The notes beneath the pieces were generated by a model. It saw only the letters and a list, made by a program, of their open reading frames with translations. It did not search any database and was not told the DNA's origin. Below are positions 17,163 through 25,635 of a DNA stretch of 64,000 nucleotides, piece by piece. Within the stretch, counting starts at the first letter, position 1, and the number at the start of each line of letters is the position of its first letter. The DNA lies in assembly GCA_947503625.1 (NCBI GenBank), contig CANNEK010000005.1, positions 42,677 through 106,676 of the forward strand. Reading direction: 5' to 3'. The stretch is from an uncultured Kordiimonas sp. (GTDB lineage Bacteria; Pseudomonadota; Alphaproteobacteria; Sphingomonadales; Kordiimonadaceae). The translations under genes and the position numbers were made by a program.

Positions 17163-17798
17163 ATGAAAACGAATATGAACACGAAAACACGGAAAAAAAT
17201 TGCACTCACTACAGCTGTCACCCTGATTGCCGGTCACTACACTGCTCCAGTGTATGCTCAATCCCGGGAAGATGTCTTTACCGGCCTTAAGGCAGGTGTT
17301 CAGGCGGGCTGGGAGAGATCGCGGATCAATGAAAGTGTCCTGGACGGGGCAAATCTTACTGATGTGAACAAGGGGTTTTCTTATGGTTTGTACGCAGGCT
17401 ATGACCGCCAATACGGCAACATGGTACTGGGAGTTGAGGCCGGTTTTAGTCCGGATGGCCAAACGTTGCGCACCGCTGTACCCGGCGGCTCGGTTGTACT
17501 GAACTCCAAATGGTCTGCCGACCTTTCAGCGCGCGCCGGCTATACCCTTGCACCAAATCTTCTTGCATATGGTCGGTTGGGCTACAGCATCAACCGCTAT
17601 AAGGTGCTTGGTTTCAATGCAGGCAGCCCCAATGCTGTCGCCAGCGAGAGCGCTACCGGGGATGGCTTCATGTATGGTGGCGGGCTTGAGTATGCTCTCG
17701 GTTCCAACGTTTCAATGCGTGCCGAATACCGCTATCGGGATTTAGGTGGTTCACTGAAAACCAAACAGGTACTGGGCGGCATCTCATACCATTTCTAA
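17163..17798 (+). CDS. Outer-membrane beta-barrel protein (OmpA-like/porin family)
   Basis: A 211-residue precursor with a clear signal peptide (KKIALTTAVTLIAGHYTAP, cleavage after VYAQS-like AQ near residue 32). The mature part is a small eight-strand barrel: GLKAGVQAGWERSR, GLYAGYDRQYGNMVLGVEAG, SARAGYTLAPNLLAYGRLGY, GGGLEYALGSNVSMRAEYRY and the terminal strand LGGISYHF ending in Phe, the BAM recognition residue. The fold matches Omp25/OmpA-barrel surface proteins of alphaproteobacteria. No peptidoglycan-binding domain is present. The start follows GGAAGGAAACAAC. A 10-bp-stem hairpin lies 49 bases after the stop. Confidence 0.93.
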   Translation: MKTNMNTKTRKKIALTTAVTLIAGHYTAPVYAQSREDVFTGLKAGVQAGWERSRINESVLDGANLTDVNKGFSYGLYAGYDRQYGNMVLGVEAGFSPDGQTLRTAVPGGSVVLNSKWSADLSARAGYTLAPNLLAYGRLGYSINRYKVLGFNAGSPNAVASESATGDGFMYGGGLEYALGSNVSMRAEYRYRDLGGSLKTKQVLGGISYHF

Positions 17799-17846
17799 GT
17801 CACAAGTCAAATTTGGCTGATGCCACGAATCCATTCCCCAGGCGCA

Positions 17847-17874
17847 GCGGCTGTACTCCAGTTTGTACAGCCGC
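17847..17874. terminator. Strong hairpin between convergent genes
   Basis: Perfect 10-base arms (GCGGCTGTAC at 17847-17856, complement at 17865-17874) enclose an eight-base loop. No T-run follows on either strand. Its location between two convergent stops suggests a bidirectional, possibly Rho-assisted, transcription end. Confidence 0.5.
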
Positions 17875-17990
17875 CAATGGGTATCAGCCGGCCCCAAAAC
17901 TCTCATAAGACATTGAATTTATTGATGATGTCATGACAAGTAACAAACCTATCGTCACCAGCAAGAACCGATACACGGCATTCCCCTAGA

Positions 17991-18410
17991 TTATAAGCTT
18001 GTCCACCGTTGTTTCAGACCGATCAAATGGACAATACCGAATGATAAACAAATAGCGGAGCTCCAAACCCAGAATTCGGGTGAGCGCCCCATGGGGGTGT
18101 CTATTAAAAAGAAACCGCCAATCCCGCGCGCCAAATATATGAGAGTAATTAGAGCGAGGACTGATCGGACTAAAGGCAAACGAATAATCGCCCCGGCGCC
18201 GGAGAATGCATAAAGCGACCAAACAGAAAGAACAAGAACGATACCGCTGGTAATTAGAGTTGGTTGAATACTGCCCTGTTCGGCAAGCACCGCCATTCGC
18301 TCACCAGCCCCCAGAAACCGATACCAGGGCGCGCCGAAATAGATACAGCCTAAATGCAATATTGCAGCAATAGCGCTTAAACTACCCGCAACAATTAGAA
18401 AAACGTTCAT
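17991..18410 (-). CDS. Small integral membrane protein, function unknown
   Basis: A 139-residue protein with four probable membrane helices: residues 3-25 (VFLIVAGSLSAIAAILHLG), 50-70 (LITSGIVLVLSVWSLYAF), 78-100 and 112-130. Charged residues are confined to short loops. The family is not recognised with certainty; small four-helix proteins of this look are common in proteobacteria without assigned function. It is convergent with the barrel protein and its start codon lies about 230 bases from the tRNA gene. Confidence 0.75.
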   Translation of the reverse strand: MNVFLIVAGSLSAIAAILHLGCIYFGAPWYRFLGAGERMAVLAEQGSIQPTLITSGIVLVLSVWSLYAFSGAGAIIRLPLVRSVLALITLIYLARGIGGFFLIDTPMGRSPEFWVWSSAICLSFGIVHLIGLKQRWTSL

Positions 18411-18636
18411 ATCTTGATGAAACCTTTCTTTAACTCAACACGGCGGTATAAAATATCTATTCAGCCTGCAAGACCCGCGCCCATGCATTCAAAATAGATC
18501 TCTGAAGACAGTTTCTTTACTCTAAAGCCACTCATTCATGGCTTTCAATCTCAACCGTTCTACTTGGCTGATTGCTCGGTAAATACAGTCTGCAGCCGCA
18601 ACAAGGCCTGCAATTATAAAGAAAACAAAGAGAAGT

Positions 18637-18723
18637 TGGTGCCCCCGGTCGGAATCGAACCGACACTCCCAAAAGGGAACGGGATTTTGAATCCCGCGCG
18701 TCTACCAGTTCCGCCACAGGGGC
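18637..18723 (-). tRNA. tRNA-Leu (anticodon CAA)
   Basis: The minus strand folds as a long-variable-arm tRNA: acceptor GCCCCTG pairs with CGGGGGC, the D-arm includes TGGTAGACGC, the anticodon stem CGGGA/TCCCG holds loop TTCAAAA giving anticodon CAA, a class II variable arm (TTCCCTTTTGGGA) follows, and the T-loop is GTTCGATTC. The 3' CCA is encoded. It reads UUG codons. Confidence 0.95.
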
Positions 18724-18936
18724 AATCTGTGAGGATGCTTGTCAAAGCGGGGTGCATCATACTGTGCAATTGTCCCGCGTCAAGCGCACTTTGGCACCAT
18801 TTGCCCAAATCTCGATATTGTATGGCAACATGATTGTCTTTGCGGGCATGCGTTGGTATGCATCAGCCTTGATATTGGGGAAAACAAACCGTTGGTGACC
18901 ATCAGGGCACCATGACAATACCGGAGAGATGCGTCT

Positions 18937-19515
18937 GTGATCAGGCCCCTTTACAACTGGATGATCGCCAAGGCCCAGAGCCCTGCCAGCGAAAAATGGC
19001 TGGCGGGTATTTCTTTTGCCGAATCCAGCTTTTTCCCTATCCCCATCGACATGATGCTGATCCCGATGATTTTGGCGAACCGCCTGAAAGCATGGCGGCT
19101 TGCCACCATCACGCTCATTTTCTCCGTGCTTGGCGGCATGGCAGGCTATGCTATCGGCGCAGGACTATATGAAACAGTCGGTAAGCCTATTGTCGATTTC
19201 TACGGCTACGGTGAACAGTTCACTGCTTTCCAGAACCATTACGGCGAATGGGGCATCCTGATCGTTCTCGTGGCGGGTTTCACCCCGATCCCCTTCAAGG
19301 TTGTGACAATCGCAAGCGGCGTGGTTGGTATGAACCCGTTCCTGTTCTTTCTGACATCTGTCCCCGCTCGCGGTGCGCGCTTCTATCTGGTTGCCGCCCT
19401 GTTATGGAAATTTGGTGACCCGATCCGCAGCTTTATCGAAAAACGCCTGGGCCTCGTGACCACAGCGGTTATGATTGTCGGTATCGCGGGATTTATCGTT
19501 CTGAAATATATTTAA
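18937..19515 (+). CDS. DedA/YqaA-family (VTT-domain) membrane protein
   Basis: A 192-residue membrane protein. The SNARE-associated VTT pattern is visible: an amphipathic re-entrant region with a conserved Glu (FAESSFFPIPIDMMLIPMIL), the second re-entrant loop GFTPIPFKVVTIASGVVGM, and a conserved Arg region (VPARGARFYLVAALLW). YqaA-type members belong to the DedA superfamily, implicated in undecaprenyl-phosphate or phospholipid translocation. The start is GTG at 18937 after GGAGAG. It is followed 12 bases later by dsbB, so the two are probably co-transcribed with the Coq7 gene beyond. Confidence 0.9.
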   Translation: MIRPLYNWMIAKAQSPASEKWLAGISFAESSFFPIPIDMMLIPMILANRLKAWRLATITLIFSVLGGMAGYAIGAGLYETVGKPIVDFYGYGEQFTAFQNHYGEWGILIVLVAGFTPIPFKVVTIASGVVGMNPFLFFLTSVPARGARFYLVAALLWKFGDPIRSFIEKRLGLVTTAVMIVGIAGFIVLKYI

Positions 19516-19527
19516 GGCAGCCCGGTT

Positions 19528-20013
19528 ATGGCAACTTCAATTCTTTCGCTTCCCCATCGTAACCCCGCGCTGTTTGCAGGGCTGGCAGCAACGCTTGTTC
19601 TTGCGACTGCATTCGGTTTTCAGCTTGCGGGTTATCATCCGTGCGAGATGTGCTGGTGGCAGCGTTATCCCTATATGGCCGTGATGGCCCTTTCACTCGT
19701 GGGAACAGCCCTGCCTGCGATCCCGCGTAAACCATTGCTTCTGATGCTTTCGCTCACATTTGCCGTGGGGGCCGGGCTTGCCATGTTCCATGTCGGTGTC
19801 GAACAGCGCTGGTGGGAAGGAGTTACCACCTGCTCAAGCCTCGTCGGTGTAACAGACGACGTGAACGCCGCCCTTGACGCAATCATGAACGCTCCCCTGA
19901 TCCGGTGCGACGAAATAGCATGGTCCTTGTTTGGCATCTCTATGGCGGGCTACAATTTCCTTATCGCCACAGCGCTGACGCTCTTTTGCCTGCAAAAAGC
20001 GCGAAAAGCCTGA
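19528..20013 (+). CDS. dsbB: Disulfide bond formation protein B
   Basis: A 161-residue inner-membrane protein with four transmembrane helices (LFAGLAATLVLATAFGF, PYMAVMALSLVG, LLMLSLTFAVGAGLAM, and the last at AGYNFLIATALTLFCL). It re-oxidises periplasmic DsbA and passes electrons to quinone. The first periplasmic loop has the redox pair CEMC in HPCEMCWWQRYPYMA, including the Arg that binds quinone. The second loop has the other cysteines (TTCSSLVG and LIRCDEI). Length and topology are normal for the family. It is tightly spaced between the DedA-like and Coq7 genes. Confidence 0.95.
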   Translation: MATSILSLPHRNPALFAGLAATLVLATAFGFQLAGYHPCEMCWWQRYPYMAVMALSLVGTALPAIPRKPLLLMLSLTFAVGAGLAMFHVGVEQRWWEGVTTCSSLVGVTDDVNAALDAIMNAPLIRCDEIAWSLFGISMAGYNFLIATALTLFCLQKARKA

Positions 20014-20037
20014 AACTAACAAACGGACAGACTAGCC

Positions 20038-20619
20038 ATGGCAAGAAAAACGAACATGCCCGAAACCAAACCGCAAGAACCGCGCCCACTGCCGGGAGAC
20101 CGCAGCCTGCGGCAGGAAACCGAGCGCATGGTGCGCGTGGATCACGCCGGTGAATTTGGTGCGGTTCGCATATACGCAGGCCAGCGTGCGGTTTTGGGCG
20201 ATGATCATCCGCGCGCAGGACTGTTCAAGCACATGCACGAACAGGAAAAGGTGCATCTGGCCAAGTTCAACGAGATTATTGCCGAGCGCAAGGTGCGACC
20301 AACAATCATGGCCCCCCTATGGGATATAGCCGGATTTGCCCTCGGCGCGACAACCGCCCTGATGGGCGAAAAAGCGGCAATGGCCTGCACACAGGCGGTA
20401 GAGGAAGTGATCGACGAGCACTATGAAAGTCAGCGGGTAAAGCTGAAAGGCAAAGACCCGGAACTGGAAGACGTGATCGAGAAGTTCCAGGCTGAAGAAG
20501 TGGAACACAAACGGATCGCGGAAGAACACGGCGCGGAGGAAGCCATTGGCTATCCGGTGTTATCGAACGCCATCAAGGCCGGATGCCGCGCCGCTATATG
20601 GATATCCAAGCGGGTTTAA
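20038..20619 (+). CDS. coq7: Demethoxyubiquinone hydroxylase, Coq7 type
   Basis: A 193-residue di-iron monooxygenase that hydroxylates 3-demethoxyubiquinol in ubiquinone synthesis. Iron ligands are seen in the expected order: VDHAGEFGAVRIYAGQ (first Glu), HMHEQEKVHLAKF (Glu plus His), AVEEVIDEHYESQ (Glu) and AEEVEHKRIAEEHGA (Glu and His). The C-terminus AIKAGCRAAIWISKRV is the family's membrane-associating end. It is the third gene of a compact plus-strand run with the DedA-like gene and dsbB, ending against the VOC-like gene on the other strand. Confidence 0.95.
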   Translation: MARKTNMPETKPQEPRPLPGDRSLRQETERMVRVDHAGEFGAVRIYAGQRAVLGDDHPRAGLFKHMHEQEKVHLAKFNEIIAERKVRPTIMAPLWDIAGFALGATTALMGEKAAMACTQAVEEVIDEHYESQRVKLKGKDPELEDVIEKFQAEEVEHKRIAEEHGAEEAIGYPVLSNAIKAGCRAAIWISKRV

Positions 20620-20630
20620 AGCCACACCTC

Positions 20631-21341
20631 CTAGCGCAGGATGACGGAACCTCGGGGCGTGTTGATCGTCAGCCACATGTTTGGGCGACCGGATGGCTGC
20701 AGCACAATAGGCAGATTGTTGTTTTCAACCAATTCCCTGAGCTTCACCGAGTCCGGATAGGCGATGGTAAACTGCCTGATCTCTGCGCCGGCTGCAGCGG
20801 TGGTCGCAGGGTGCGGTTCACTGGTCCATTTGATCACAAACTGAAAACGATCCTTGCCGAAATCAACGCCGGTCAGACCGGATGTTACCCACGAAAGACT
20901 GGTGCCGTCAGGTTTGATTCGCCCGCCCTCGCGGCGCTCGCCCAGATCAAGAGCTTTGAGCTCGTCCGTCGGGTTATCAATGTCGGCCCCGAAGGCAAAA
21001 CCCGCCACATGCTCATAAGCATATTTCGCCGCATCCTCGCCCATCATTTCCGGTGTTATACCCGCTTTAGGACCAACAATCTCCAGATAGGTGCAGGGCC
21101 CGAGCGCCACGAGATAGTTGGCGGTGGTACCGTTGGTGTGCTCGCCGCCATAGTTTGGCTTGATGCCAGTCAGCGCTTCGAAACGTACTACATAGTCTTC
21201 AAGGTCGGGCACAGCCCATATAACATGATCCAGCGACACGCCTTTGGTGCCGCAGGCATCGGTTTGCGCGCTCGCAGGAGCTGCAACCAGCAACACCAGC
21301 GAAGCAAAAAGTCCAAACAATTTACGATTCAAGTTCCACAT
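20631..21341 (-). CDS. Exported glyoxalase-like (VOC) domain protein
   Basis: A 236-residue protein with a signal peptide (KLFGLFASLVLLVAAPASAQ, cleavage after ASA). The mature part begins with the glyoxalase-like opening SLDHVIWAVPDLEDYVVRFE and continues with YLVALGPCTYLEIVGP, the pattern of Glyoxalase_3 / VOC domains. His in LDHV and Glu in YLEIVG are the usual metal ligands. The start at 21341 (MWNLNRKLF) places the signal peptide correctly and overlaps the end of the HNH gene by 20 bases, so translation may be coupled. The substrate is unknown. It converges with coq7 with only 11 bases between stops. Confidence 0.85.
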   Translation of the reverse strand: MWNLNRKLFGLFASLVLLVAAPASAQTDACGTKGVSLDHVIWAVPDLEDYVVRFEALTGIKPNYGGEHTNGTTANYLVALGPCTYLEIVGPKAGITPEMMGEDAAKYAYEHVAGFAFGADIDNPTDELKALDLGERREGGRIKPDGTSLSWVTSGLTGVDFGKDRFQFVIKWTSEPHPATTAAAGAEIRQFTIAYPDSVKLRELVENNNLPIVLQPSGRPNMWLTINTPRGSVILR

Positions 21342-21894
21342 CCCAATATAAATAATCCCGCCAGCTTTCATGCAAATAATTCGGCGGGAATTGTCGACCA
21401 TTTGCATTCAGTTCATGCGTGGTGGGCCGATAGGGTTTGCGCCGCGGATACATATGCGACTGCTCTGGCGTGCGACCGCCTTTCTGCAGGTTGCACGGCG
21501 AGCATGCGGCAGTGATATTGTCCCAGCTTGTGCGCCCGCCCTGGCTGCGCGGTATCACATGATCAAACGTCAGTTCCTCGGGCGATCCGCAATACTGGCA
21601 ACTGAACTGATCACGCAAAAACAGGTTAAATCGGGTGAAGGCTGGATACTCTGGCTGGCGGATATATTTTTTCAGCGCGATAACACTGGGCAGGCTGACG
21701 GTGGTAGACGGCGAATGCACGACTGTATCGTACTTCGAAACAATATTGACCCGATCCAGAAAAACGGCCTTCAGCGCCGTTTGCCAATTCCAGATACTGA
21801 GCGGGTAATAACTGAGCGGCCGATAATCGGCGTTCAAAACGAGAGCCGGACAGGTTTCCGGTGTTGTCAATCTGGGCGCAAAAGCGACACCCAT
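21322..21894 (-). CDS. HNH endonuclease
   Basis: A 190-residue protein with a C-terminal HNH nuclease domain. The zinc ribbon cysteines are in FSCQYCGSPEE and CSPCNLQKGG, and the catalytic core LTFDHVIPRSQGGRTSWDNI holds the Asp-His and Asn of the motif. The N-terminal 85 residues (ALVLNADYRPLSYYPLSIW) are the conserved extension of a widespread chromosomal HNH family found in most alphaproteobacteria, so this is a housekeeping gene and not a phage marker. GGGGGAACG precedes the ATG at 21894; an upstream ATG at 21933 is less likely. It overlaps the following VOC gene by 20 bases. Confidence 0.92.
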   Translation of the reverse strand: MGVAFAPRLTTPETCPALVLNADYRPLSYYPLSIWNWQTALKAVFLDRVNIVSKYDTVVHSPSTTVSLPSVIALKKYIRQPEYPAFTRFNLFLRDQFSCQYCGSPEELTFDHVIPRSQGGRTSWDNITAACSPCNLQKGGRTPEQSHMYPRRKPYRPTTHELNANGRQFPPNYLHESWRDYLYWDVELES

Positions 21895-22096
21895 AATCGT
21901 TCCCCCTTGATCAGGTGGAAGGAGCGCCGACACCCATCATCGGCCCGGTGTTCTTCGTCAATGCGAAGGTCCTTCCGACATGTTCAAGAATCAAGATACA
22001 GTGTTACATGCGTATGACAAGTCATTATCTTGTGCAAATAAACCGGGAAAAATATCTATGTGGGCAATCTACTGACAGCTGATTGCCGCGCTTACC

Positions 22097-22567
22097 CTAG
22101 CTGTCGCCCTGAATTTTCGACCATCGCACCTGCATCTCTTCGGGGGAAACATCTTCAATCTTTTGCTGGATGAACCAGCTATAACCAAATGGGTCGGTGA
22201 CCATACCACCGCGAAAGCCATAAAACTGATCTTCAAGGCCGCGCAGTTCTGTACAGCCAATTTTGATGGCATGGGTGAACAGGGATTCTGCATCATCGGT
22301 CTCAATGGTAAACTTCACTGGCGAACCGCCAATAGACACCGGCCCAAGCGCGCCAAAATCCGGAAACTCGTCAGCCACCATAAAGAGGCTGCCGCCAATG
22401 CTCATTTCAGCATGAGCGATCTTGCCATCTGCCCCCGTCAGTCGGAAATCCTCGACCGCGCCGAACGCTTCTTTGTAAAAATGCATCGCTTCTGCGGCGT
22501 TTTTTATCGCCAGATAACTTGCAACGGATTTGATGCGGGCTGGAGGGGACGAGCTGTCGCGGGCCAT
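22097..22567 (-). CDS. VOC-family (PhnB/glyoxalase-like) protein
   Basis: A 156-residue protein of the PhnB-like VOC group. It has two beta-alpha-beta-beta-beta modules: KSVASYLAIKNAAEAMHFYK with AFGAVEDFRLTG, then the second with SPVKFTIETDDAESLF and MVTDPFGYSWFIQQ. The DPFG-type turn and closing W.I are typical. The gene is divergent from a TetR-family gene, and an 18-bp imperfect palindrome lies between them, so it is the probable target of that regulator. GGAAAGG lies upstream of the ATG at 22567. The reaction is unknown; non-catalytic binding roles are also common in the group. Confidence 0.9.
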   Translation of the reverse strand: MARDSSSPPARIKSVASYLAIKNAAEAMHFYKEAFGAVEDFRLTGADGKIAHAEMSIGGSLFMVADEFPDFGALGPVSIGGSPVKFTIETDDAESLFTHAIKIGCTELRGLEDQFYGFRGGMVTDPFGYSWFIQQKIEDVSPEEMQVRWSKIQGDS

Positions 22568-22614
22568 GGCGTATACCTTTCCTGCTGGTTGCTTGAGTTT
22601 GCGAATCAATTATG

Positions 22615-22632
22615 ATACGTTACGTAATGTAA
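22615..22632. promoter_or_regulatory. Probable TetR-type operator
   Basis: ATACGTTACGTAATGTAA matches its own reverse complement at 14 of 18 positions around a central TTACGTAA. It lies between the divergent VOC and TetR genes, 30 bases before the TetR start, the normal place for an autoregulatory TetR site. Confidence 0.65.
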
Positions 22633-22661
22633 TTATTAAAAAGAGTCAATAACGAGCCGCC

Positions 22662-23291
22662 ATGCCCAAAAAAAACACCCCGGAACCTCAAACCCGAAAG
22701 CCGTCAAAAAGGCCGGGCCGACCGCGCAGCGAAAAGACACGCCGGGCCATCATGAAAGCGACCGCCGTCCTTATTCAGGACCTTGGTGTCCCGGGCGTAA
22801 CAATAGAGGCCGTAGCGGCAGCCGCCGGTGTCGGCAAACCAACAATTTACCGCTACTGGTCAAATGCGCATGAATTGGCGATGGCTGCCCTGATGGAAGC
22901 GGTGCCTGCGCCTTCGAATGCGGGAGAACAGGCACCGGACACAGTCGCGCCCCTGAAAGCCCTGCGTACCCTTATGCATACCGTGACTGAAACCTTCTCC
23001 AACCCGGCAGGGCGCCATGTGGCGATGGTTCTGGCGTCTGCTGATGCAAGCTCGGAAATCGCGAAAGCCTTCCGCTCCCACTTCATTCAATCACGGCGCA
23101 AGGAAGCTGAAGCCTTGCTGGTGCGCGGTATCGAAACCGGTGAACTGAGGCAGGATATGCCGATGGGTATTGTGCTTGATATGATTTTCGGTGCGGTGCT
23201 CTACCGGCTGTTGATGGGGCATGCGCCTATTACAACAGGCTTCATGGATGATTTACTTTCAGCAAGTCTCAAGCCCTTTCAAACGGAATGA
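22662..23291 (+). CDS. TetR-family transcriptional regulator
   Basis: A 209-residue repressor. After a basic, proline-rich leader (RKPSKRPGRPRSEKTRR) comes the TetR helix-turn-helix (TIEAVAAAAGVGKPTIYRYW, residues about 47-66). The rest is the helical ligand-binding domain, ending LYRLLMGHAPITTGFMDDLL, which fits the TetR_C_16-like domain. It probably controls itself and the divergent VOC gene through the palindrome at 22615-22632. The ligand is unknown. Confidence 0.94.
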   Translation: MPKKNTPEPQTRKPSKRPGRPRSEKTRRAIMKATAVLIQDLGVPGVTIEAVAAAAGVGKPTIYRYWSNAHELAMAALMEAVPAPSNAGEQAPDTVAPLKALRTLMHTVTETFSNPAGRHVAMVLASADASSEIAKAFRSHFIQSRRKEAEALLVRGIETGELRQDMPMGIVLDMIFGAVLYRLLMGHAPITTGFMDDLLSASLKPFQTE

Positions 23292-23386
23292 AATTGTCAG
23301 AAAACGCTCCCTCTTACCCACTCGCTTCGACATCGCCCGCATATTTATAGCTGCGCGCTGGCGATCCGGGATTTATAGTCTTTTCT

Positions 23387-24247
23387 ATGGCACATTCAGA
23401 CACCCCCGGTTTCATAACCCGATTTGCCCCCAGCCCGACAGGGTTGTTGCACAAAGGCCATGCCTACTCGGCGCTGTTGGCGTTTCGAGCGGCAGAGGCA
23501 GCGGGTGGACGGTTTCTGCTGCGCATCGAGGATATAGATACCACGCGCTGTCGCCCCGAGTTCACACAAGCGATAATGGAAGATCTTGGCTGGCTTGGCA
23601 TCACCTGGCCGGAACCCGTGCGCGTCCAGTCGACGCATTTTACCAATTATGCGCGGGCCCTGGAGACACTAAAGGGACTGGGCGTCCTTTACCCCTGCTT
23701 TTGCACCCGTAAGGATATTCAGGTTGAGATTGCCCGCTCTCCGTCGGCGCCGCACGGACCGGATGGGCCACTGTATCCAGGCACATGCCGACAGCTTGAC
23801 AAAAGCGAGCAACAAACCCGCATGGCGGCAGGTGACGCACACGCCTGGCGGCTGAACCTGAACGCCGCACTTCAGATCACGGGGTCAGACCTCTCCTGGC
23901 GGGACGAGAGCGAAGGCCTCATCCCTGCAACTCCAGAAGAACTGGGCGATGTGGTGCTTGCGCGCAAGGACACCCCCACCAGCTATCATCTATCAGTTGT
24001 TGTAGATGACGCCCTGCAAGGCATCACGCATGTTGTTCGCGGCAAAGACCTGTGGCATGCGACGCATGTTCATGTGGTGTTGCAGGCGCTGCTGGGCCTG
24101 CCCAAACCGCATTATCATCATCATGACTTACTATTGGATGAAAACGGCCAGCGTTTCGCCAAACGCAACAAGGCATTAACCATCAGGGCCATCCGCGAGA
24201 GCGGCGTTTCAGCCAGCCAGTTGATAACAACACTGGGGCTTGGCTAA
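23387..24247 (+). CDS. gluQ: Glutamyl-Q tRNA(Asp) synthetase
   Basis: A 286-residue paralogue of the glutamyl-tRNA synthetase catalytic domain that attaches glutamate to queuosine at position 34 of tRNA-Asp. It has the class I signature FAPSPTGLLHKGHAYSAL (HIGH equivalent HKGH), LLRIEDIDTTRC for ATP and Glu binding, a zinc site formed by YPCFCTRKD and YPGTC, and GQRFAKRNKALT in place of KMSKS. There is no anticodon-binding domain, which separates it from GltX. Length is normal. It is plus-strand, convergent with the beta-helix gene 19 bases away. Confidence 0.95.
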   Translation: MAHSDTPGFITRFAPSPTGLLHKGHAYSALLAFRAAEAAGGRFLLRIEDIDTTRCRPEFTQAIMEDLGWLGITWPEPVRVQSTHFTNYARALETLKGLGVLYPCFCTRKDIQVEIARSPSAPHGPDGPLYPGTCRQLDKSEQQTRMAAGDAHAWRLNLNAALQITGSDLSWRDESEGLIPATPEELGDVVLARKDTPTSYHLSVVVDDALQGITHVVRGKDLWHATHVHVVLQALLGLPKPHYHHHDLLLDENGQRFAKRNKALTIRAIRESGVSASQLITTLGLG

Positions 24248-24266
24248 AACCGCATTCAGGCAGGTG

Positions 24267-25259
24267 CTATTTGCTAAGATCAATTTCCGGCAATGCTGGC
24301 GCTTCGGGCCACTTCAGGTCCTCGCGGCTGTCGAAGAAGAAGTTATTCTTTGGCCAGTCATAGTTGATTCTGCCGACAATCACATTACTGTTCAGCTCCG
24401 GCGGCGGCATGTCTTCATGCAGATTGATAAACTCCGAACCGCCCTCGCGGTCTGTCACAATCACATTTTTTTCCATTTTCAGCGAATTGCGCTCAAAAGT
24501 CTGGGTTTCAACACCAAACGAGACAATGCTCCAGTTCACCGTGTTTGCGCCTTCAACCAGCAGGCTGTTGCGAATAACTGCCGTGCCACCGCCGGGAATA
24601 TCAATCAGATAACTGTCATCCCCTTCAAGCGATGCGACAACACTGTTTTCAATCAATGTATATTCAGCCCGCGATTTGATGCCATGCCCCTGATCTCTGG
24701 ACCCGAGAATCTGAGAGCGCCGGACAATAAGCTGCTTGGCCCCACTAACATAGATGCCATGCGCCCGGCCCGCTTTGCCATTTCCGATAAATTCGCTGTC
24801 TTCGATCAGAATCTTGTTCGATTCGCCCCACGTCAGGATACCGTTTTCGCTATCGATAAACTTGACGTTTTTGAGCGTGAGATTGCCACTTTCATGACGC
24901 ACGCAGGCTCCGTTGCGGCTACCGACCTTGATGTTTCGGCACTCGATGTTATCAATGGTCACATCATCCGCCTGAATGACAAAAGCCGCCTTGCCACCAA
25001 CGGCAACGCCGTCAAACACAACGCCCGGTGCACCAATGATCAGCACGCGCTCTTTTGCTTTTTTAAGGGTACCGCCTTCGCGGTAAATGCCTGGCTCGAT
25101 ACGGACGATACCACCGGGGTTGACCGCATCAAACGCCGCCTGCAATGTCGGCTGTGGTACGCCGTCAGCAAAAATGCCGCCACTTTGCGCGGTGCCAGCC
25201 TGCGTTAACCCGGCACATCCGGCAAAAAAAGTGATAATTGCAATCACATAACGCGTCAT
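24267..25259 (-). CDS. Exported right-handed beta-helix protein
   Basis: A 330-residue protein. The N-terminus (TRYVIAIITFFAGCAGLTQA) is a signal peptide; FAGC could act as a lipobox, making it a lipoprotein. The mature sequence opens with TLQAAFDAVNPGGIVRIEPG, the pectate-lyase-like start of a parallel beta-helix, and continues with repeated rungs of the I-I-N-S type (LIIGAPGVVFDGV, VTIDNIECRNIKV, LTLKNVKFIDSENGI, ILIEDSEFIGNGKAG, YTLIENSVVASLEG, AVIRNSLLVEG). Enzymes of this fold cut or bind acidic polysaccharides, but no catalytic set is obvious. The start at 25259 is preferred to 25280 because of the signal sequence. It is divergent from the twin-helix gene. Confidence 0.85.
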   Translation of the reverse strand: MTRYVIAIITFFAGCAGLTQAGTAQSGGIFADGVPQPTLQAAFDAVNPGGIVRIEPGIYREGGTLKKAKERVLIIGAPGVVFDGVAVGGKAAFVIQADDVTIDNIECRNIKVGSRNGACVRHESGNLTLKNVKFIDSENGILTWGESNKILIEDSEFIGNGKAGRAHGIYVSGAKQLIVRRSQILGSRDQGHGIKSRAEYTLIENSVVASLEGDDSYLIDIPGGGTAVIRNSLLVEGANTVNWSIVSFGVETQTFERNSLKMEKNVIVTDREGGSEFINLHEDMPPPELNSNVIVGRINYDWPKNNFFFDSREDLKWPEAPALPEIDLSK

Positions 25260-25433
25260 ATTTCCGAACTTCCTGTGCAAAACCCGGCATTACCTTCGGG
25301 GCCGTTCCCCTGCCGTCGTCGACATGCCCGTGAGACACGGTGTCGCGGGGCCGGTATCAACCCGGTGTTAGGCATTGCCGTACCAATTCCGGCCAGTATA
25401 GTAGCGCACTAACATGATTCAAGTGAGTCTATT

Positions 25434-25622
25434 ATGAAAGCTTTGTTCATCCTCGCGTTATTATCCGCCTTTGCCACCATGACGGTTATGTTTATCGGTG
25501 CCATCGGCATGGCAAAAGGCAGTGACTTCAACCGGAAATACGGCAACAAGCTGATGCAGGCACGTGTGGCACTGCAGGCGTTGACGCTGGTGCTGCTTGT
25601 TCTCACTGCCGCAACGGCATAA
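25434..25622 (+). CDS. Twin-transmembrane-helix small protein (HIG1-like)
   Basis: A 62-residue membrane protein with two hydrophobic helices, residues 2-27 (KALFILALLSAFATMTVMFI) and 43-61 (ARVALQALTLVLLVLTAAT), joined by a basic loop (GSDFNRKYGNKLMQ). The RKYGNKLMQARV loop is the hallmark of the alphaproteobacterial twin-helix family related to mitochondrial HIG1 proteins of cytochrome oxidase supercomplexes; a respiratory role here is inference. It precedes the cobalamin adenosyltransferase gene by 13 bases, an order conserved in many alphaproteobacteria. Confidence 0.88.
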   Translation: MKALFILALLSAFATMTVMFIGAIGMAKGSDFNRKYGNKLMQARVALQALTLVLLVLTAATA

Positions 25623-25635
25623 GGCGCGCAGTCAA

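Noticed and set aside
18724..18760. TTGACA upstream of tRNA-Leu as a -35 box
   Set aside because: It lies only about 22 bases from the mature 5' end, so the -10 would fall inside the tRNA.
20583..21515. Long plus-strand open frame of about 310 codons opposite the VOC and HNH genes
   Set aside because: The minus-strand genes show clear families, signal peptide and HNH motif; the plus frame has no protein character and no ribosome site.
21322..21894. HNH endonuclease as a mobile or homing element
   Set aside because: The long N-terminal extension and sequence belong to the common chromosomal HNH family; no phage or intron genes adjoin it.
24240..25208. Long plus-strand frame opposite the beta-helix protein
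   Set aside because: The minus strand encodes regular beta-helix rungs and a signal peptide; the plus frame is a mirror of that repeat pattern.
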